From: a virus
DNA: 64,000 bases
Strand: one strand, 5' to 3'
Virus record (IMG/VR): IMGVR_UViG_3300027763_002006
Location: 1-64,000 of that record
Within the stretch, counting starts at the first letter, position 1. Every line of letters starts with the position of its first letter. Below the pieces are notes generated by a model, which searched no databases, had not been told where the DNA came from, and worked only from the letters and a program-made list of their open reading frames with translations. Both the position numbers and the translations under genes were made by a program. Shown here piece after piece: positions 39,679 to 48,855 of this stretch.

Positions 39679-42600
39679 TTATACACTGCTCAGCAAGAAT
39701 TGTACCACGCAATGAGTTGTTTGTCCTACGCCTGCGCTAGCGCCAGTAATACCTTTAGTCAATCCAATGGTCATTGTGTTAACTGCTGGATCAAATGCAC
39801 TGAATGCACTTGGGCTACCACTTGTTCCACCGCCAGCAAGTGTTCTACCTGCCGTAAAGCTACTAGTCACCGCAGTTGCAACATACGTATTAGTGGACCT
39901 TTGATAAGCATATACTTGTGTATTTAATGGAGCACACACACTGCCTGTGAATGTAAATGTAACTGTGGCCACAGTGGAAGTTGCAGTAGCAATAACAGCA
40001 CTGATGCCACCATTTAATACGCTGACACTTGCCAAGTTACCACTTGCATCATATTCAACTTGCACGGCAGCTCTGAATACGCCAGAACTACTACTTCCGC
40101 CGCCTCCGCCGCCAGAACTAATAGTTGTTGGAGCCCATGCGCTGCCATTCCAAGCAAGTGCTTGTCCTGTAGTAGGCGTTGTATTAGCAACGTCAGCAAA
40201 TGCATTTAAGTTACTTTGTCCTAGTCGTGTATCAAAACGTGCAGTTGTATAGTATAAGTTTGAGCTACCTTCTGTGACATTGTCGGTGCTGGTGTTTAAA
40301 CTAAATGTACCAGTACTACTATTATAACTTAAACCTGCGCCAGCTGCCAGTGCATTACGTGCAAGTGCATCAGTAAAATATTTGTTTGTTGTACCTTGAT
40401 TTAAGTTATCGGTTGTTTTTGCCGCTAATCTGTTATCCCAGCGTGTGTTAGTAAAGTACTGATTAGTTGAACCTTCACTGACATCGTCTGTGTTTAATAC
40501 AACAACTCCAGTTTTTGCGTTAACGCTGGATACAGCACCTGATCCACCTGCAACACTACTCGGAGTCCATGCACTGCCTGTCCATGTTAATACTTGTCCA
40601 TTTGTTGGAGCAGTTGTAGCTGTGTCAACGTCTAATAATGCATTGATACTGCTTGCCCCAATACGAACATCTGCACGAGCATCTGCACGAGTATTAGTAA
40701 AGTATAAGTTACTGCCTTCAGTGATATAACTCGTATTAGCACGATATTTAATTTGACCAGTTGTATCATCATAGCTGATCAAGCTGGTAATATTACTGTC
40801 ACTGATAGAACTTAATGCCGTTCTTGCTCTGGCATCAGTATAATATAATCTAGTTCCTTCACCGATATCACTGGATGTTACAGCATTTAGTGCCGTTGTC
40901 ATGGTAATGTTGCCACTACCATCGAAACTTGTTAAACCAGTAACTTTACCGCTTAGTGTAAGTGTACGGGCTGTTGTCCATTTATTTGCTTTGTTAGCTA
41001 AATCAACTTCTAAATCATAACCAGGTTGAGTGGTGTTGCCTATACCATAAATTTGTACACTACCTGATTTATTATTAACACTATAGCTTGTTCCTGTGTC
41101 GCCTTTGGCGCCCGTGTTGCCTGTATCGCCTTTGGCGCCCGTAGAACCAGTGTCGCCTTTTGGTCCTGTACTACCTTGTGGGCCGACTATATAACCTGCA
41201 TTAATTGTTGTACCGTCTGTTAATGTAACCTGTAAATAACCACTGGCATCAACAACTACACCACCATCAGCTACACTCCGACCTGCGGGTCCCTGACTGC
41301 CTTGCGGTCCCTGTGGTCCAACTACACTACCAGCATTAAGTTGACTGGCATCATCTAATGTAATAATTAAATTGCCACTGTCAACTACTGCCTGTGCTAC
41401 ACTTATACCCTGATCGCCTTTTGCGCCCGGAGCACCTGTGTTACCAGTGGTACCTTGTTGTCCTTGTGGTCCAACTACACTACCTGCGTCGACAGTCGAG
41501 CTATCTGTTTTTGTAATAATTAGTCGGCCGCTGCCATTTACTACGGCTGAGCTAATGCCAACTCCATCAGCCCCAGTGGTACCTGTATCGCCTTTGGCAC
41601 CCGTGTCACCAGTAGTGCCTGTATCGCCTTTGGGACCAATTACGGCGCCAGCATCGATAATCGAACTATCTGAACGTGTAATTATTAGTCTGCCACTGCC
41701 ATTGACAGCGGCTCCAGTAACTGCAAGACCGGCAGGACCTTGACTACCCGTATCACCTTTGGCACCTGTATTACCTATAACACCCTGTGGACCCTGTGGA
41801 CCAACTACGCTACCAGCGTTGACAGTTGTGTTATCTTGTTTTGTTAAAATTAATTCGCCGCTGCCATTTACTGCGGCACTTTTGATACCAGACACATTGC
41901 CAGCATCAACTACTGTGTTATCACTTAGTGTTAACTGTAAACGACCTGCTAGAGTTACTGTGGCAGCACTGATTGATAAACCTGCTGGTCCAGCTGGACC
42001 TTGACTACCTGTATCACCTTTGGCCCCACTATTAGCAACTGGTACAAAATTTGTACCATCAAAACCTAAAATCTGTCCAGCACTTATGCTACTTAAATTT
42101 ACATTGGATAGTTGGCCCAATGATACTTGATTAGCAACTGTTTGGGCAAAGCTAGGACTAACTGATGTAGACGCATTTACTGTAAATTTGTCATCAACAT
42201 ATTTCTTAGTTGCGGCATGTAAGTCTACTGTAGGAGCACCCGATAATGTCAATGCGCCGGTCATTGTTCCGCCAGTTTTCAATAATACATCTGCGGCAAA
42301 GTTTGGATTATTAGCAAGTGCCTCTGCTAATTCGTTTAATGTGTTTAATAATGTCGGAGCACCATCAACGATGTTGCTGATTTGATTGTTTACATAAGTT
42401 TGGGTAGCATAACCGTTTGTAGTTAAGTATGCACCTAACGCTGTTACATCAATACCATTGCCACCGCCAACCGCAGTAATGACACCATTGCTGATGGTAA
42501 TAGTTGAACCGTCAACTTTTACACCGCCCAGTATACTTGTTGTTGCTGTTGGTAATGTATATGAGCCGCCACCAGAACCTATATTACCTGGTTGCCATCT

Positions 42601-43194
42601 TAAATTTGTTTGATTCCAAACAAGTGCTTGACCGTCTGTAACACCAGTTACATACGTGTCTGCTAAATCTTCTAAATTATATGAACTTAAACGCTGATTG
42701 ACATAGTTTTCTGTTGCATATCCAAATGGATTAGGAGTTAGGTATGCAGTAATGATATTGTTGATAAATTCAGGAGTTGTAACATCGCCAGTATCACCTG
42801 TAATTGTTGCTGTCGAACCAGCCAATGTTACCGTTGAGTTTACAAAGTTTAGTATCGATGCAGAACCAATAGTAGTGCCATTTTCTTTGACCACCAGTGA
42901 GGATGAACTGCCGCCGCCATTGCCACCCGAGCCGTCTGCAACAACGTTGAATACTAATTTACCTGTTGCATCATCATAGTTAGTGACTAGACGCAGATTC
43001 ACTTGACTGCCATCTGGATCAACTTCTAGCATATCTGCCACAGTGTCTTGTATCTGCTCAGTACTGGCTCCTCCACCGGGTGCGTTAATATAAGCGCCAA
43101 GTTCTTCACTCCATATTAGGCTTTCACCGTCCTGTGGATTGTTAATTTGTAAGGGAAGTTCGCCTTGCCCAATATCATCGATATATATTGCCAT
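39679..43194 (-). CDS. Giant collagen-like tail fibre
   Basis: An 1171-residue fibre protein. The N-terminus (QINNPQDGESLIWSEELGAY) is a virion attachment module. Residues about 390-700 hold several Gly-X-Y blocks (such as GAKGDTGSQGPAGPAG) alternating with a repeated unit A-V-N-G-S-G-x-L-I-I-T-x-x-D-S-S-x-V-D-A-G-x-V. The last part has NLYYTTARFDTRLG-type fibre repeats and a Ser/Gly hinge GGGGGSSSSG before the terminal domain of about 120 residues, the probable receptor-binding tip. The repeats should allow length changes by recombination. It lies in a late operon with the two small genes upstream. Confidence 0.85.
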   Translation of the reverse strand: MAIYIDDIGQGELPLQINNPQDGESLIWSEELGAYINAPGGGASTEQIQDTVADMLEVDPDGSQVNLRLVTNYDDATGKLVFNVVADGSGGNGGGSSSSLVVKENGTTIGSASILNFVNSTVTLAGSTATITGDTGDVTTPEFINNIITAYLTPNPFGYATENYVNQRLSSYNLEDLADTYVTGVTDGQALVWNQTNLRWQPGNIGSGGGSYTLPTATTSILGGVKVDGSTITISNGVITAVGGGNGIDVTALGAYLTTNGYATQTYVNNQISNIVDGAPTLLNTLNELAEALANNPNFAADVLLKTGGTMTGALTLSGAPTVDLHAATKKYVDDKFTVNASTSVSPSFAQTVANQVSLGQLSNVNLSSISAGQILGFDGTNFVPVANSGAKGDTGSQGPAGPAGLSISAATVTLAGRLQLTLSDNTVVDAGNVSGIKSAAVNGSGELILTKQDNTTVNAGSVVGPQGPQGVIGNTGAKGDTGSQGPAGLAVTGAAVNGSGRLIITRSDSSIIDAGAVIGPKGDTGTTGDTGAKGDTGTTGADGVGISSAVVNGSGRLIITKTDSSTVDAGSVVGPQGQQGTTGNTGAPGAKGDQGISVAQAVVDSGNLIITLDDASQLNAGSVVGPQGPQGSQGPAGRSVADGGVVVDASGYLQVTLTDGTTINAGYIVGPQGSTGPKGDTGSTGAKGDTGNTGAKGDTGTSYSVNNKSGSVQIYGIGNTTQPGYDLEVDLANKANKWTTARTLTLSGKVTGLTSFDGSGNITMTTALNAVTSSDIGEGTRLYYTDARARTALSSISDSNITSLISYDDTTGQIKYRANTSYITEGSNLYFTNTRADARADVRIGASSINALLDVDTATTAPTNGQVLTWTGSAWTPSSVAGGSGAVSSVNAKTGVVVLNTDDVSEGSTNQYFTNTRWDNRLAAKTTDNLNQGTTNKYFTDALARNALAAGAGLSYNSSTGTFSLNTSTDNVTEGSSNLYYTTARFDTRLGQSNLNAFADVANTTPTTGQALAWNGSAWAPTTISSGGGGGGSSSSGVFRAAVQVEYDASGNLASVSVLNGGISAVIATATSTVATVTFTFTGSVCAPLNTQVYAYQRSTNTYVATAVTSSFTAGRTLAGGGTSGSPSAFSAFDPAVNTMTIGLTKGITGASAGVGQTTHCVVQFLLSSV

Positions 43195-43197
43195 ATT

Positions 43198-43566
43198 TTA
43201 AATACTCAACATTACTTTAGTAATATCACCTACTGATGACGTGCCGCTTAAATAACTACGCATTTTTCTAAATCGTATCAAAACAAAATTACCTCGAACA
43301 CTGAAGCTTTCAGTTCCGTTGGTAGCGGCTGAATATTGTTTGTATGGAGTTGCGCGATTCATCCAAACTGGGAACCAATCTTGTTCAGTTGGATTAATCT
43401 CCAATGTTGCTTCGATTTGAATTCTACCTATAAAATTATTAAAAGTAACTGCTATTGTTTGACTGCCGTCCCTATAGCCATAATAACCATCGCCACGCAG
43501 TGGATCGCTGAGTTGATCGACTTCTTCGTCGCCCAACATTAATGTTGCTACAGTGGTATTATTCAT
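43198..43566 (-). CDS. Small virion protein of the fibre operon
   Basis: A 122-residue beta-rich protein: QTIAVTFNNFIGRIQIEATLE, then DWFPVWMNRATPYKQY and VRGNFVLIRFRKMRS. This pattern resembles small appendage proteins that cap or join fibres in T4-like phages. It precedes the giant fibre and overlaps the upstream 57-codon gene by ATGAATAA. Confidence 0.6.
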   Translation of the reverse strand: MNNTTVATLMLGDEEVDQLSDPLRGDGYYGYRDGSQTIAVTFNNFIGRIQIEATLEINPTEQDWFPVWMNRATPYKQYSAATNGTESFSVRGNFVLIRFRKMRSYLSGTSSVGDITKVMLSI

Positions 43567-43732
43567 TGTCTTGTATAACCTCTACAATTACATCTGTGCC
43601 CACCAATTCCTGTACAACCGCTTCTAATCCGATAACAACATCGTCGCCGGCTAGGTTAGAAGTCTGTGTTTGACTATCTTTGTGTAGTTTGCTAAGTTTA
43701 ATAACAATTAGTTCTTCTTGGATCTTTGCCAT
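43559..43732 (-). CDS. 57-residue protein heading the fibre operon
   Basis: MAKIQEELIVIKLSKL starts a 57-residue acidic, helical protein ending VIVEVIQDNE. The ATG has GGAGA upstream, a late promoter lies 17 bases before it, and its stop overlaps the next gene's ATG, which together support a real gene. Function unknown; an assembly helper for the adjacent fibre components is possible. Confidence 0.65.
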   Translation of the reverse strand: MAKIQEELIVIKLSKLHKDSQTQTSNLAGDDVVIGLEAVVQELVGTDVIVEVIQDNE

Positions 43733-43749
43733 TTTATTCTCCGTTACAG

Positions 43750-43756
43750 TATTTAG
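43750..43756 (-). promoter_or_regulatory. Late promoter of the fibre operon
   Basis: Minus-strand CTAAATA, then CTGTAACGGAGAATAAA and the ATG. It lies right after a strong terminator. Confidence 0.65.
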
Positions 43757-43763
43757 TCAAAAG

Positions 43764-43791
43764 AAAAGGTGTAACCGAAATTACACCTTTT
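43764..43791 (-). terminator. Rho-independent terminator (symmetric)
   Basis: An 11-base-pair stem AAAAGGTGTAA/TTACACCTTTT with a 6-base loop. It ends the clpA transcript and separates it from the late fibre operon. Confidence 0.9.
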
Positions 43792-43812
43792 GGTATTTCT
43801 ACGAAAATCAGC

Positions 43813-44478
43813 TTACAAACTGCCAATAAGCACGGCTTCTTCGATGTATTGAATCTCGCTGTGAAAGCGCATTTGACACACCATCAAGTCTTCTGATTCA
43901 TTTAAATAAATTGCTGCCGTATAACCCTTATATCCCGGAATACTATCAAAATATTGTCTTAGTGTTTTATTGACTTCCCAACGAACACCATTAGTATTAT
44001 CTAATCCATACAACCAATTTTTAACATCAACGTACCCGTCTGTTCTGTACTTCCAGTCTTGAGTAAAATAAACTTTATATTTGAAGTCATTTTCGAATAG
44101 CCGTTTTCTAACTCGAATCCGTCGATTTTGATCTATAACATTTTTATGAACATCACTGACAGGTCTATGGTATTCAGCGATACGATGTCCCAAGTCCTTA
44201 AATAATAATTCAATGAATTCAGTGTCATTGGTAAACACGCTGACCCATTTACTTTCACTGCGAATTTTACAATCAGCATCTTGAATTGGCAATGCGGTAA
44301 TTTCTTTTAAAAGATCTAAACGTGCGGCATATAATGCAGTAAATCCGTACGGACGACTTATCCTAGGAACTCTGGATTTACTTTCGTCAACTTTGAGAAC
44401 TATTTTATAGAAGTACTTTTTATAGTATTTCCTTTCAATAGAAAATTGCTTGACGAATTTAGGTATTGATAAGTTCAT
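43813..44478 (-). CDS. Hypothetical protein coupled to ClpA
   Basis: About 221 residues, rich in Tyr, Lys and Arg: FVKQFSIERKYYKKYFYKI, then PRISRPYGFTALYAARL, and RIRVRKRLFENDFKYKVYF. A basic alpha/beta protein without known motifs. It begins inside the end of clpA (20-base overlap), so it may be a substrate adaptor or a partner of the unfoldase; that is inference from coupling only. A second ATG four codons upstream is possible. Confidence 0.5.
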   Translation of the reverse strand: MNLSIPKFVKQFSIERKYYKKYFYKIVLKVDESKSRVPRISRPYGFTALYAARLDLLKEITALPIQDADCKIRSESKWVSVFTNDTEFIELLFKDLGHRIAEYHRPVSDVHKNVIDQNRRIRVRKRLFENDFKYKVYFTQDWKYRTDGYVDVKNWLYGLDNTNGVRWEVNKTLRQYFDSIPGYKGYTAAIYLNESEDLMVCQMRFHSEIQYIEEAVLIGSL

Positions 44479-46660
44479 AATCAACACCATTGTGCGAAAC
44501 TACCAAGCTACAGTTGCTGAGATTTTCAAAGACAATGCGCTTACTTAAAGGCTTTTTAATTTTATCTGCAATTAAACGCTTCATAGGACGAGCACCCATT
44601 TTTTCGTCAAAGCCTTCTGCTACTAAACGATCCAATGCTGAATTATTCAATGTAAGTGTGATATTTTTAGCAGCCAATAGATCGTTGAGCTCATTGACAA
44701 ACTTAATGGCGATTGGTGTAATTTGTTCAGTTGTGAGTCTGTTAAATTCTATAATAGCATCTAAACGATTACGGAATTCTGGAGTAAAGTGTTTATTAAC
44801 TGCTTCGAGGCTGGCTGTGCCATTGATGCTGTTATTGAAACCAATTTTATTTCGTTCTCCATCTCTGGCACCTAAGTTACTGGTCATGATAAGAATCAAA
44901 TTACGGCAACTCACAGTTTTACCGCCACTACTGGTAAGCATGCCATTGTCCATGACGCCCAACAAAATATTAAGAACATCTGGATGAGCCTTTTCAACTT
45001 CGTCTAATAACAGCACTGAACTGGGATGTTCTTCTAAATCATTGATGAGTTTACCTGCACCTGTTCCACCTTCGCCATAGCCAACATAGCCCGGCGGCGC
45101 CCCGATTAAACTGGCAACCTTATGACTTTCCATGTACTCGCTCATGTCATAGCGAAGAAGATGCATACCCAAGCTGGATGCAAGTTGATTTGCAAGTTCT
45201 GTTTTACCAACACCGGTTGGTCCCACAAACAAATAACTGCCCATTGGTTTAGTCAAGTCTTTCAAACCAGCCTTGGCAATATATACACTGTCCAGTAATT
45301 TTTCCACAGCTTGATCTTGTCCGAACACAAACCGTTTAATCTGTGATTCATAATCCAAGTTCATTGGTTCAATTTGAGTATTAAGTTGTTCCATGGGAAC
45401 TTTGGCTTGAGCACTGATTTCTTGTTTGACATGAAATAATGTTACCAAAGTTTCTCTACTGTCGACTTTTATTTTAGCCATGGCACTGTCTAAAATATCA
45501 ATGGCTTTATCGGGTAAGAACTTGTCATGCATGTGTTCAACAGTTAAATCGACCACTGCATCAATGGCATCACTTTCAACATCAATGTCGTGATATTTTT
45601 CATATTCGGGCATGATGCAGTGAAGCATGTTCTTGCAATCTTCAGCTGACATTTCTTCAACATCTAGTTTAGTGAAGCGACGAGCAAGAGCACGTTCTGG
45701 TTCAATTGTTTCGCGATATTCTTCGTAGGTAGTTGCACCAACAATCTGTACTTTGCCGCGAGTTAATGCTGGTTTAAGCAAGTTAGCCATGTCTGTGTTA
45801 CTATTTCCTGCGGCACCAGCGCCTACCATTGAGTGAATTTCATCAATGAATAAGATTACATCTGTGCGGGCTTCTAATGCATCGATAACTTGTTTAACAC
45901 GTTCTTCAAAATCACCTCGATATTTTGTGCCCGCCATTAATGCGCCCATGTCCAGGCTGTAAATTATACAATCTTTGAGTGTGTGCGGCACAGTTTTCTC
46001 ATGAATCTTACGAGCAAGACCTTCTACAATAGCAGTCTTACCCACGCCGGGTTCGCCTACTAGAATAGCATTTCTCTTTTTACGACGAGCAAGAATCTGT
46101 GTAAGTTTTTCAACTTCACGATTACGTCCAATTAATGGATCAATCTTTAGATTTTTTGCTTCCTCATTTAAGTTAATGCAAAAATCATTTAAAACCTTTT
46201 CAGCACTATTTTTAACTTTGGTTTCTTGCTTTGCATTTTTTCCTAGTACTTCTAAGAATGCTTCTTTACTAACATTATGCTGTGCCAAGTAATAGCAGGC
46301 ATGGCTATTACGTTCACTGAGAATACTCAATAACATGTCTTGGGGAGCAATACCTGCACGACCATTAAAGATGGCCTGTGTAAATGCACGATTAAATGCT
46401 CGCTCTAATGTCTGTGTTTTACGTGGGCGAGTTAAACCGGCGACTACTAGATAATCTTGCCCACTTAAAAATTCTGTTAGGTCATCGATAATTAAATCCG
46501 CTTTCGAATTCATTATCTTACAGTATTCTCGAATTTCTTCGTTTTCTAGAAGTACAATAGTCAAATGCTCTAGTGTAACGTATTCATGTTCACGATGTAG
46601 AGCAAGTTTAAATGCTTGTTCTAAAATCTCATTGATTGAGTGGTGTTGATTGTCTTCCAT
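44459..46660 (-). CDS. clpA: ClpA-type AAA+ unfoldase with ClpP-binding loop
   Basis: A 733-residue Clp ATPase with the ClpA layout: double Clp N-domain (residues 1-150), first AAA+ module with Walker A LVGEPGVGKTAIVEGLA near 205 and FIDEIHSMVGAG, no long ClpB middle coiled coil, and second AAA+ module with GPTGVGKTEL near 482 and LLLDEVEKAHPDV. Near residue 606 is RNKIGFNNS, whose I-G-F tripeptide corresponds to the ClpP-docking loop (I-G-L/F). It therefore probably joins host ClpP to degrade chosen proteins. No phage ClpP or ClpS is visible. It has its own sigma70 promoter and AAGGAT ribosome site. Confidence 0.93.
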   Translation of the reverse strand: MEDNQHHSINEILEQAFKLALHREHEYVTLEHLTIVLLENEEIREYCKIMNSKADLIIDDLTEFLSGQDYLVVAGLTRPRKTQTLERAFNRAFTQAIFNGRAGIAPQDMLLSILSERNSHACYYLAQHNVSKEAFLEVLGKNAKQETKVKNSAEKVLNDFCINLNEEAKNLKIDPLIGRNREVEKLTQILARRKKRNAILVGEPGVGKTAIVEGLARKIHEKTVPHTLKDCIIYSLDMGALMAGTKYRGDFEERVKQVIDALEARTDVILFIDEIHSMVGAGAAGNSNTDMANLLKPALTRGKVQIVGATTYEEYRETIEPERALARRFTKLDVEEMSAEDCKNMLHCIMPEYEKYHDIDVESDAIDAVVDLTVEHMHDKFLPDKAIDILDSAMAKIKVDSRETLVTLFHVKQEISAQAKVPMEQLNTQIEPMNLDYESQIKRFVFGQDQAVEKLLDSVYIAKAGLKDLTKPMGSYLFVGPTGVGKTELANQLASSLGMHLLRYDMSEYMESHKVASLIGAPPGYVGYGEGGTGAGKLINDLEEHPSSVLLLDEVEKAHPDVLNILLGVMDNGMLTSSGGKTVSCRNLILIMTSNLGARDGERNKIGFNNSINGTASLEAVNKHFTPEFRNRLDAIIEFNRLTTEQITPIAIKFVNELNDLLAAKNITLTLNNSALDRLVAEGFDEKMGARPMKRLIADKIKKPLSKRIVFENLSNCSLVVSHNGVDYELINT

Positions 46661-46699
46661 AATAATCCTTAAATAGCACAGAAAAGTAGTGTTACGATT

Positions 46700-46728
46700 A
46701 GTATAACAAATAGTTAATGCATTGTCAA
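46700..46728 (-). promoter_or_regulatory. Sigma70 early promoter of clpA
   Basis: Minus-strand TTGACA, 17 bases, TATACT, followed by a leader of about 30 bases ending in AAGGATTATT before the ATG. Confidence 0.88.
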
Positions 46729-46762
46729 CTATTTAATACATCGAAACGTTAATTCAGTGCTA

Positions 46763-47032
46763 TTATTTGGCAGCTTGATCGGAAATAATCTTTTGTATTT
46801 GATACCATTCCTGCCAACCGTCTGTGACAACTGCACATTGGTAATATGTAGAATAGTTTTCGACTACTACTTTGAGCATGTCGGTGATTGACACTTTATC
46901 ACCTTCAACTGTTTTTAGATTTGGGCATTTGGTCATTAGTTTTGCCGGAGCTTCTGGAAACTTTTGCTTGACCGGAACCACGGTTGAACAAGCAGATAAT
47001 AAAATAGCTAAACTTAATACTAGGTATTTCAT
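46763..47032 (-). CDS. Outer-membrane lipoprotein, o-spanin-like (Rz1-type)
   Basis: An 89-residue protein with a lipoprotein signal: MKYLVLSLAILLSACS, lipobox L-S-A-C. The mature part is about 74 residues with NYSTYYQCAVVTDGWQEWYQ. It overlaps the upstream inner-membrane protein gene by four bases. Together they look like a two-component spanin that fuses inner and outer membranes in the last step of lysis of a Gram-negative host. The family is assigned by lipobox, size and neighbour. Confidence 0.65.
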   Translation of the reverse strand: MKYLVLSLAILLSACSTVVPVKQKFPEAPAKLMTKCPNLKTVEGDKVSITDMLKVVVENYSTYYQCAVVTDGWQEWYQIQKIISDQAAK

Positions 47033-47487
47033 TTTCTGTCTCCTTGATTCATTGTAGCGGCTTGATTGTGAGCGTCAATGATTGATTTTGGAACAGGGCA
47101 GTTCTCGACATATTTGACAACATCGTTGTTTTTAACAACTTCTCTGTCAATATATTGAATAATGTCCTTGCCCTTTTGTTTGACGATTTGAGTTTTTGTA
47201 ACAATCTTTTCTTCGACAACAACATTGGCAGTTTTGCTTTTCTCTTCAGCAACTGCAATTTTTAATTCTAATTCTTTGACTTTTGCAGTCCATTCTTTGT
47301 TGTCGGCCAATCCGCCTTCCAAGTAAACACCTAGAGCAAATATAAAGATACTGGCAATTTGTATTGCTATTTTGTATTGCTTAACAAACGGAATGAATGT
47401 TAAAACAAAGCCAGCAAATACGCCAACTGCTCCTACTAAAAATATAGTATGAGTTACTGCATCTGGCAACCATTCAAATATCCACAT
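47029..47487 (-). CDS. Inner-membrane i-spanin-like protein
   Basis: A 152-residue protein with two hydrophobic segments (residues about 12-33 and 39-58) and a long coiled-coil region (ELELKIAVAEEKSKTANVV) followed by KGKDIIQYIDREVVKN and a conserved-looking end CPVPKSIIDAHNQAA. i-spanins have an inner-membrane anchor and a periplasmic coiled coil; two anchors are unusual. The close pairing with the lipoprotein gene supports the call. Confidence 0.6.
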   Translation of the reverse strand: MWIFEWLPDAVTHTIFLVGAVGVFAGFVLTFIPFVKQYKIAIQIASIFIFALGVYLEGGLADNKEWTAKVKELELKIAVAEEKSKTANVVVEEKIVTKTQIVKQKGKDIIQYIDREVVKNNDVVKYVENCPVPKSIIDAHNQAATMNQGDRK

Positions 47488-47491
47488 AAAT

Positions 47492-47716
47492 TTATCCTTT
47501 GAATCTAAAGGTAATTCTGCCTTTAGTTAAATCGTAGGGGCTCATTTCTACTTCCACTCTATCAAGATTTAAAATATTGATATTATGTTTTCTAATCTTG
47601 CCACTGATCACTGCTGTGATAACTGTCTGTGTGTTGTTTAACTTAACTCTGAATGTTGCGTTTGGCAAACATTCTATAACTTGTCCTTCAAGTTTAATTG
47701 TTTCTTCTTTGCTCAT
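47492..47716 (-). CDS. infA: Translation initiation factor IF-1
   Basis: A 74-residue S1-type OB-fold protein aligned end to end with bacterial IF-1 (72 residues): [15 protein letters not shown], then [10 protein letters not shown], then [12 protein letters not shown], and the diagnostic ending [18 protein letters not shown]-1 binds the 30S A site over the 16S 530 loop and helix 44 (A1492/A1493) and helps IF-2 and IF-3 set the start codon. A phage copy could favour phage messages, several of which look leaderless. It lies between the spanin pair and a structural-type gene, so it is probably late. Confidence 0.93.
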   Translation of the reverse strand: MSKEETIKLEGQVIECLPNATFRVKLNNTQTVITAVISGKIRKHNINILNLDRVEVEMSPYDLTKGRITFRFKG

Positions 47717-47719
47717 TAA

Positions 47720-48292
47720 TTAATAACTCATTAAAAATTTTAATCTATTTTTGATAGATTCTCTTACTGCTTCTTGTTCGATTTCTTCTTCGCTGGGTTC
47801 AGCTTCTGTGCTTGGTTCTTCTTCGGCAGTTTCTTCAACTTCGGGATGAAGTCGATCATATTCAATGGGGTCAACTATGATAGAAGAATTAAAAGTTTCT
47901 TCATCAAAGGGAACCATGTTAGACATTCCCATGCCTTTAAATTTCCAATCTTCAATGCCTGTTAATTTTTTACTGTCATTTAATATACCGTTGATAGTTT
48001 TAAATGCACCAGAATCTCTATTCAATTCGACATAGATCAAATAACGACCTTTTGTATCAGTGGCACTACTGACTTCTACATCTTCAAAATCGTAGACAGA
48101 GTTTTCAATAAAACTTGCTAGATCATGTGCAGGAGTTCTGTCATTGACGATAATGGCCAATACGATATAATCTTTGTTGGCACCTAATTTAGTTTTGTGC
48201 ATGTCAATGAGAACACTATCGTCGACTAACCATTTAAGGTCGTCTTCGAATAGGCTTTCACTGAGGGGCTTGTTGTGTTTCATCTGCGGCAT
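47720..48292 (-). CDS. Hypothetical T4-like phage protein
   Basis: A 190-residue protein with an alpha/beta core (DYIVLAIIVNDRTPAHDLA, then GRYLIYVELNRDSG, then WKFKGMGMSN) and a Glu-rich linker (residues 150-175) before a basic C-terminal helix ESIKNRLKFLMSY. The start overlaps the end of the preceding gene; a second ATG three codons in (MKHNKPLSES) is also possible. I recognise no family. Confidence 0.55.
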   Translation of the reverse strand: MPQMKHNKPLSESLFEDDLKWLVDDSVLIDMHKTKLGANKDYIVLAIIVNDRTPAHDLASFIENSVYDFEDVEVSSATDTKGRYLIYVELNRDSGAFKTINGILNDSKKLTGIEDWKFKGMGMSNMVPFDEETFNSSIIVDPIEYDRLHPEVEETAEEEPSTEAEPSEEEIEQEAVRESIKNRLKFLMSY

Positions 48293-48800
48293 TACCTTTT
48301 GCTACTTCGGCATCATTTAAGTTTTCGTCGTAGGCACTGGTTACTTCATCCATGTCAATGGTCTGATCACCTGCTTCGACTTTGTTTGTTTGGATCTCAT
48401 CGACAAAGTGTCGTGGCATAGTTACTTTAACTGTCCATACTGGACTCTTAATTAACTTTGGCTCTAACTGTCCTTCTTCATCTGTTTCGTAGCTTTCTGG
48501 ACCTTTAATATTAGCAACGTGTTGTAGTGTATCTTGTCCGTACCAAACTTTACAGCCACGATCCATTAAGCGTTCTGCACCAGCGGGATCCGGCATCATT
48601 TTGTAGGGATACATTAGTGTTACTGTGATCCAGTAGCGGTCAATTTTCGGACCTTCAACGATTTCACCCTTGATCCAGTTCTTGAATACATAGAGGTCAA
48701 GTTGGTCAAAGATACGTTCAAATTCAACGAGAATGTCTAGCACGTTTTCGCTGCCGTAAACATCGTCTAAAGTTGTGTATATTGTGTCGATATCAATCAT
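48258..48800 (-). CDS. Conserved-looking T4-like phage protein, probably structural
   Basis: A 180-residue protein: DILVEFERIFDQLDLYVFKNW, then YWITVTLMYPYKMMPDPAGAERL, then WTVKVTMPRHFVDE, and an acidic tail. I recall very similar proteins in T4-like cyanophages near structural genes, of unknown role. A late promoter ends 5 bases before its ATG, so the message should be leaderless. The last 35 bases overlap the next gene. Confidence 0.65.
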   Translation of the reverse strand: MIDIDTIYTTLDDVYGSENVLDILVEFERIFDQLDLYVFKNWIKGEIVEGPKIDRYWITVTLMYPYKMMPDPAGAERLMDRGCKVWYGQDTLQHVANIKGPESYETDEEGQLEPKLIKSPVWTVKVTMPRHFVDEIQTNKVEAGDQTIDMDEVTSAYDENLNDAEVAKGNAADETQQAPQ

Positions 48801-48805
48801 AGTAG

Positions 48806-48812
48806 TATTTAG
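48806..48812 (-). promoter_or_regulatory. Late promoter, 5 bases before ATG
   Basis: Minus-strand CTAAATA, then CTACT, then the ATG of the 180-residue protein. It drives a transcript that also includes IF-1 and the spanin-like genes. Confidence 0.6.
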
Positions 48813-48834
48813 CTTAAATTCCGTGTTTCATTAA

Positions 48835-48854
48835 ATCAGTCTCTCGATACTGAT
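48835..48854 (-). terminator. Weak hairpin after the collagen-like fibre gene
   Basis: Stem ATCAGT/ACTGAT with an 8-base loop directly after the stop; on the minus strand it is followed by TTTAAT only, so termination would be weak. Confidence 0.35.
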
Positions 48855-48855
48855 A

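Noticed and set aside
44490-44987. 165-residue plus-strand frame opposite clpA
   Set aside because: clpA is certain here; the opposite frame has only compositional openness.
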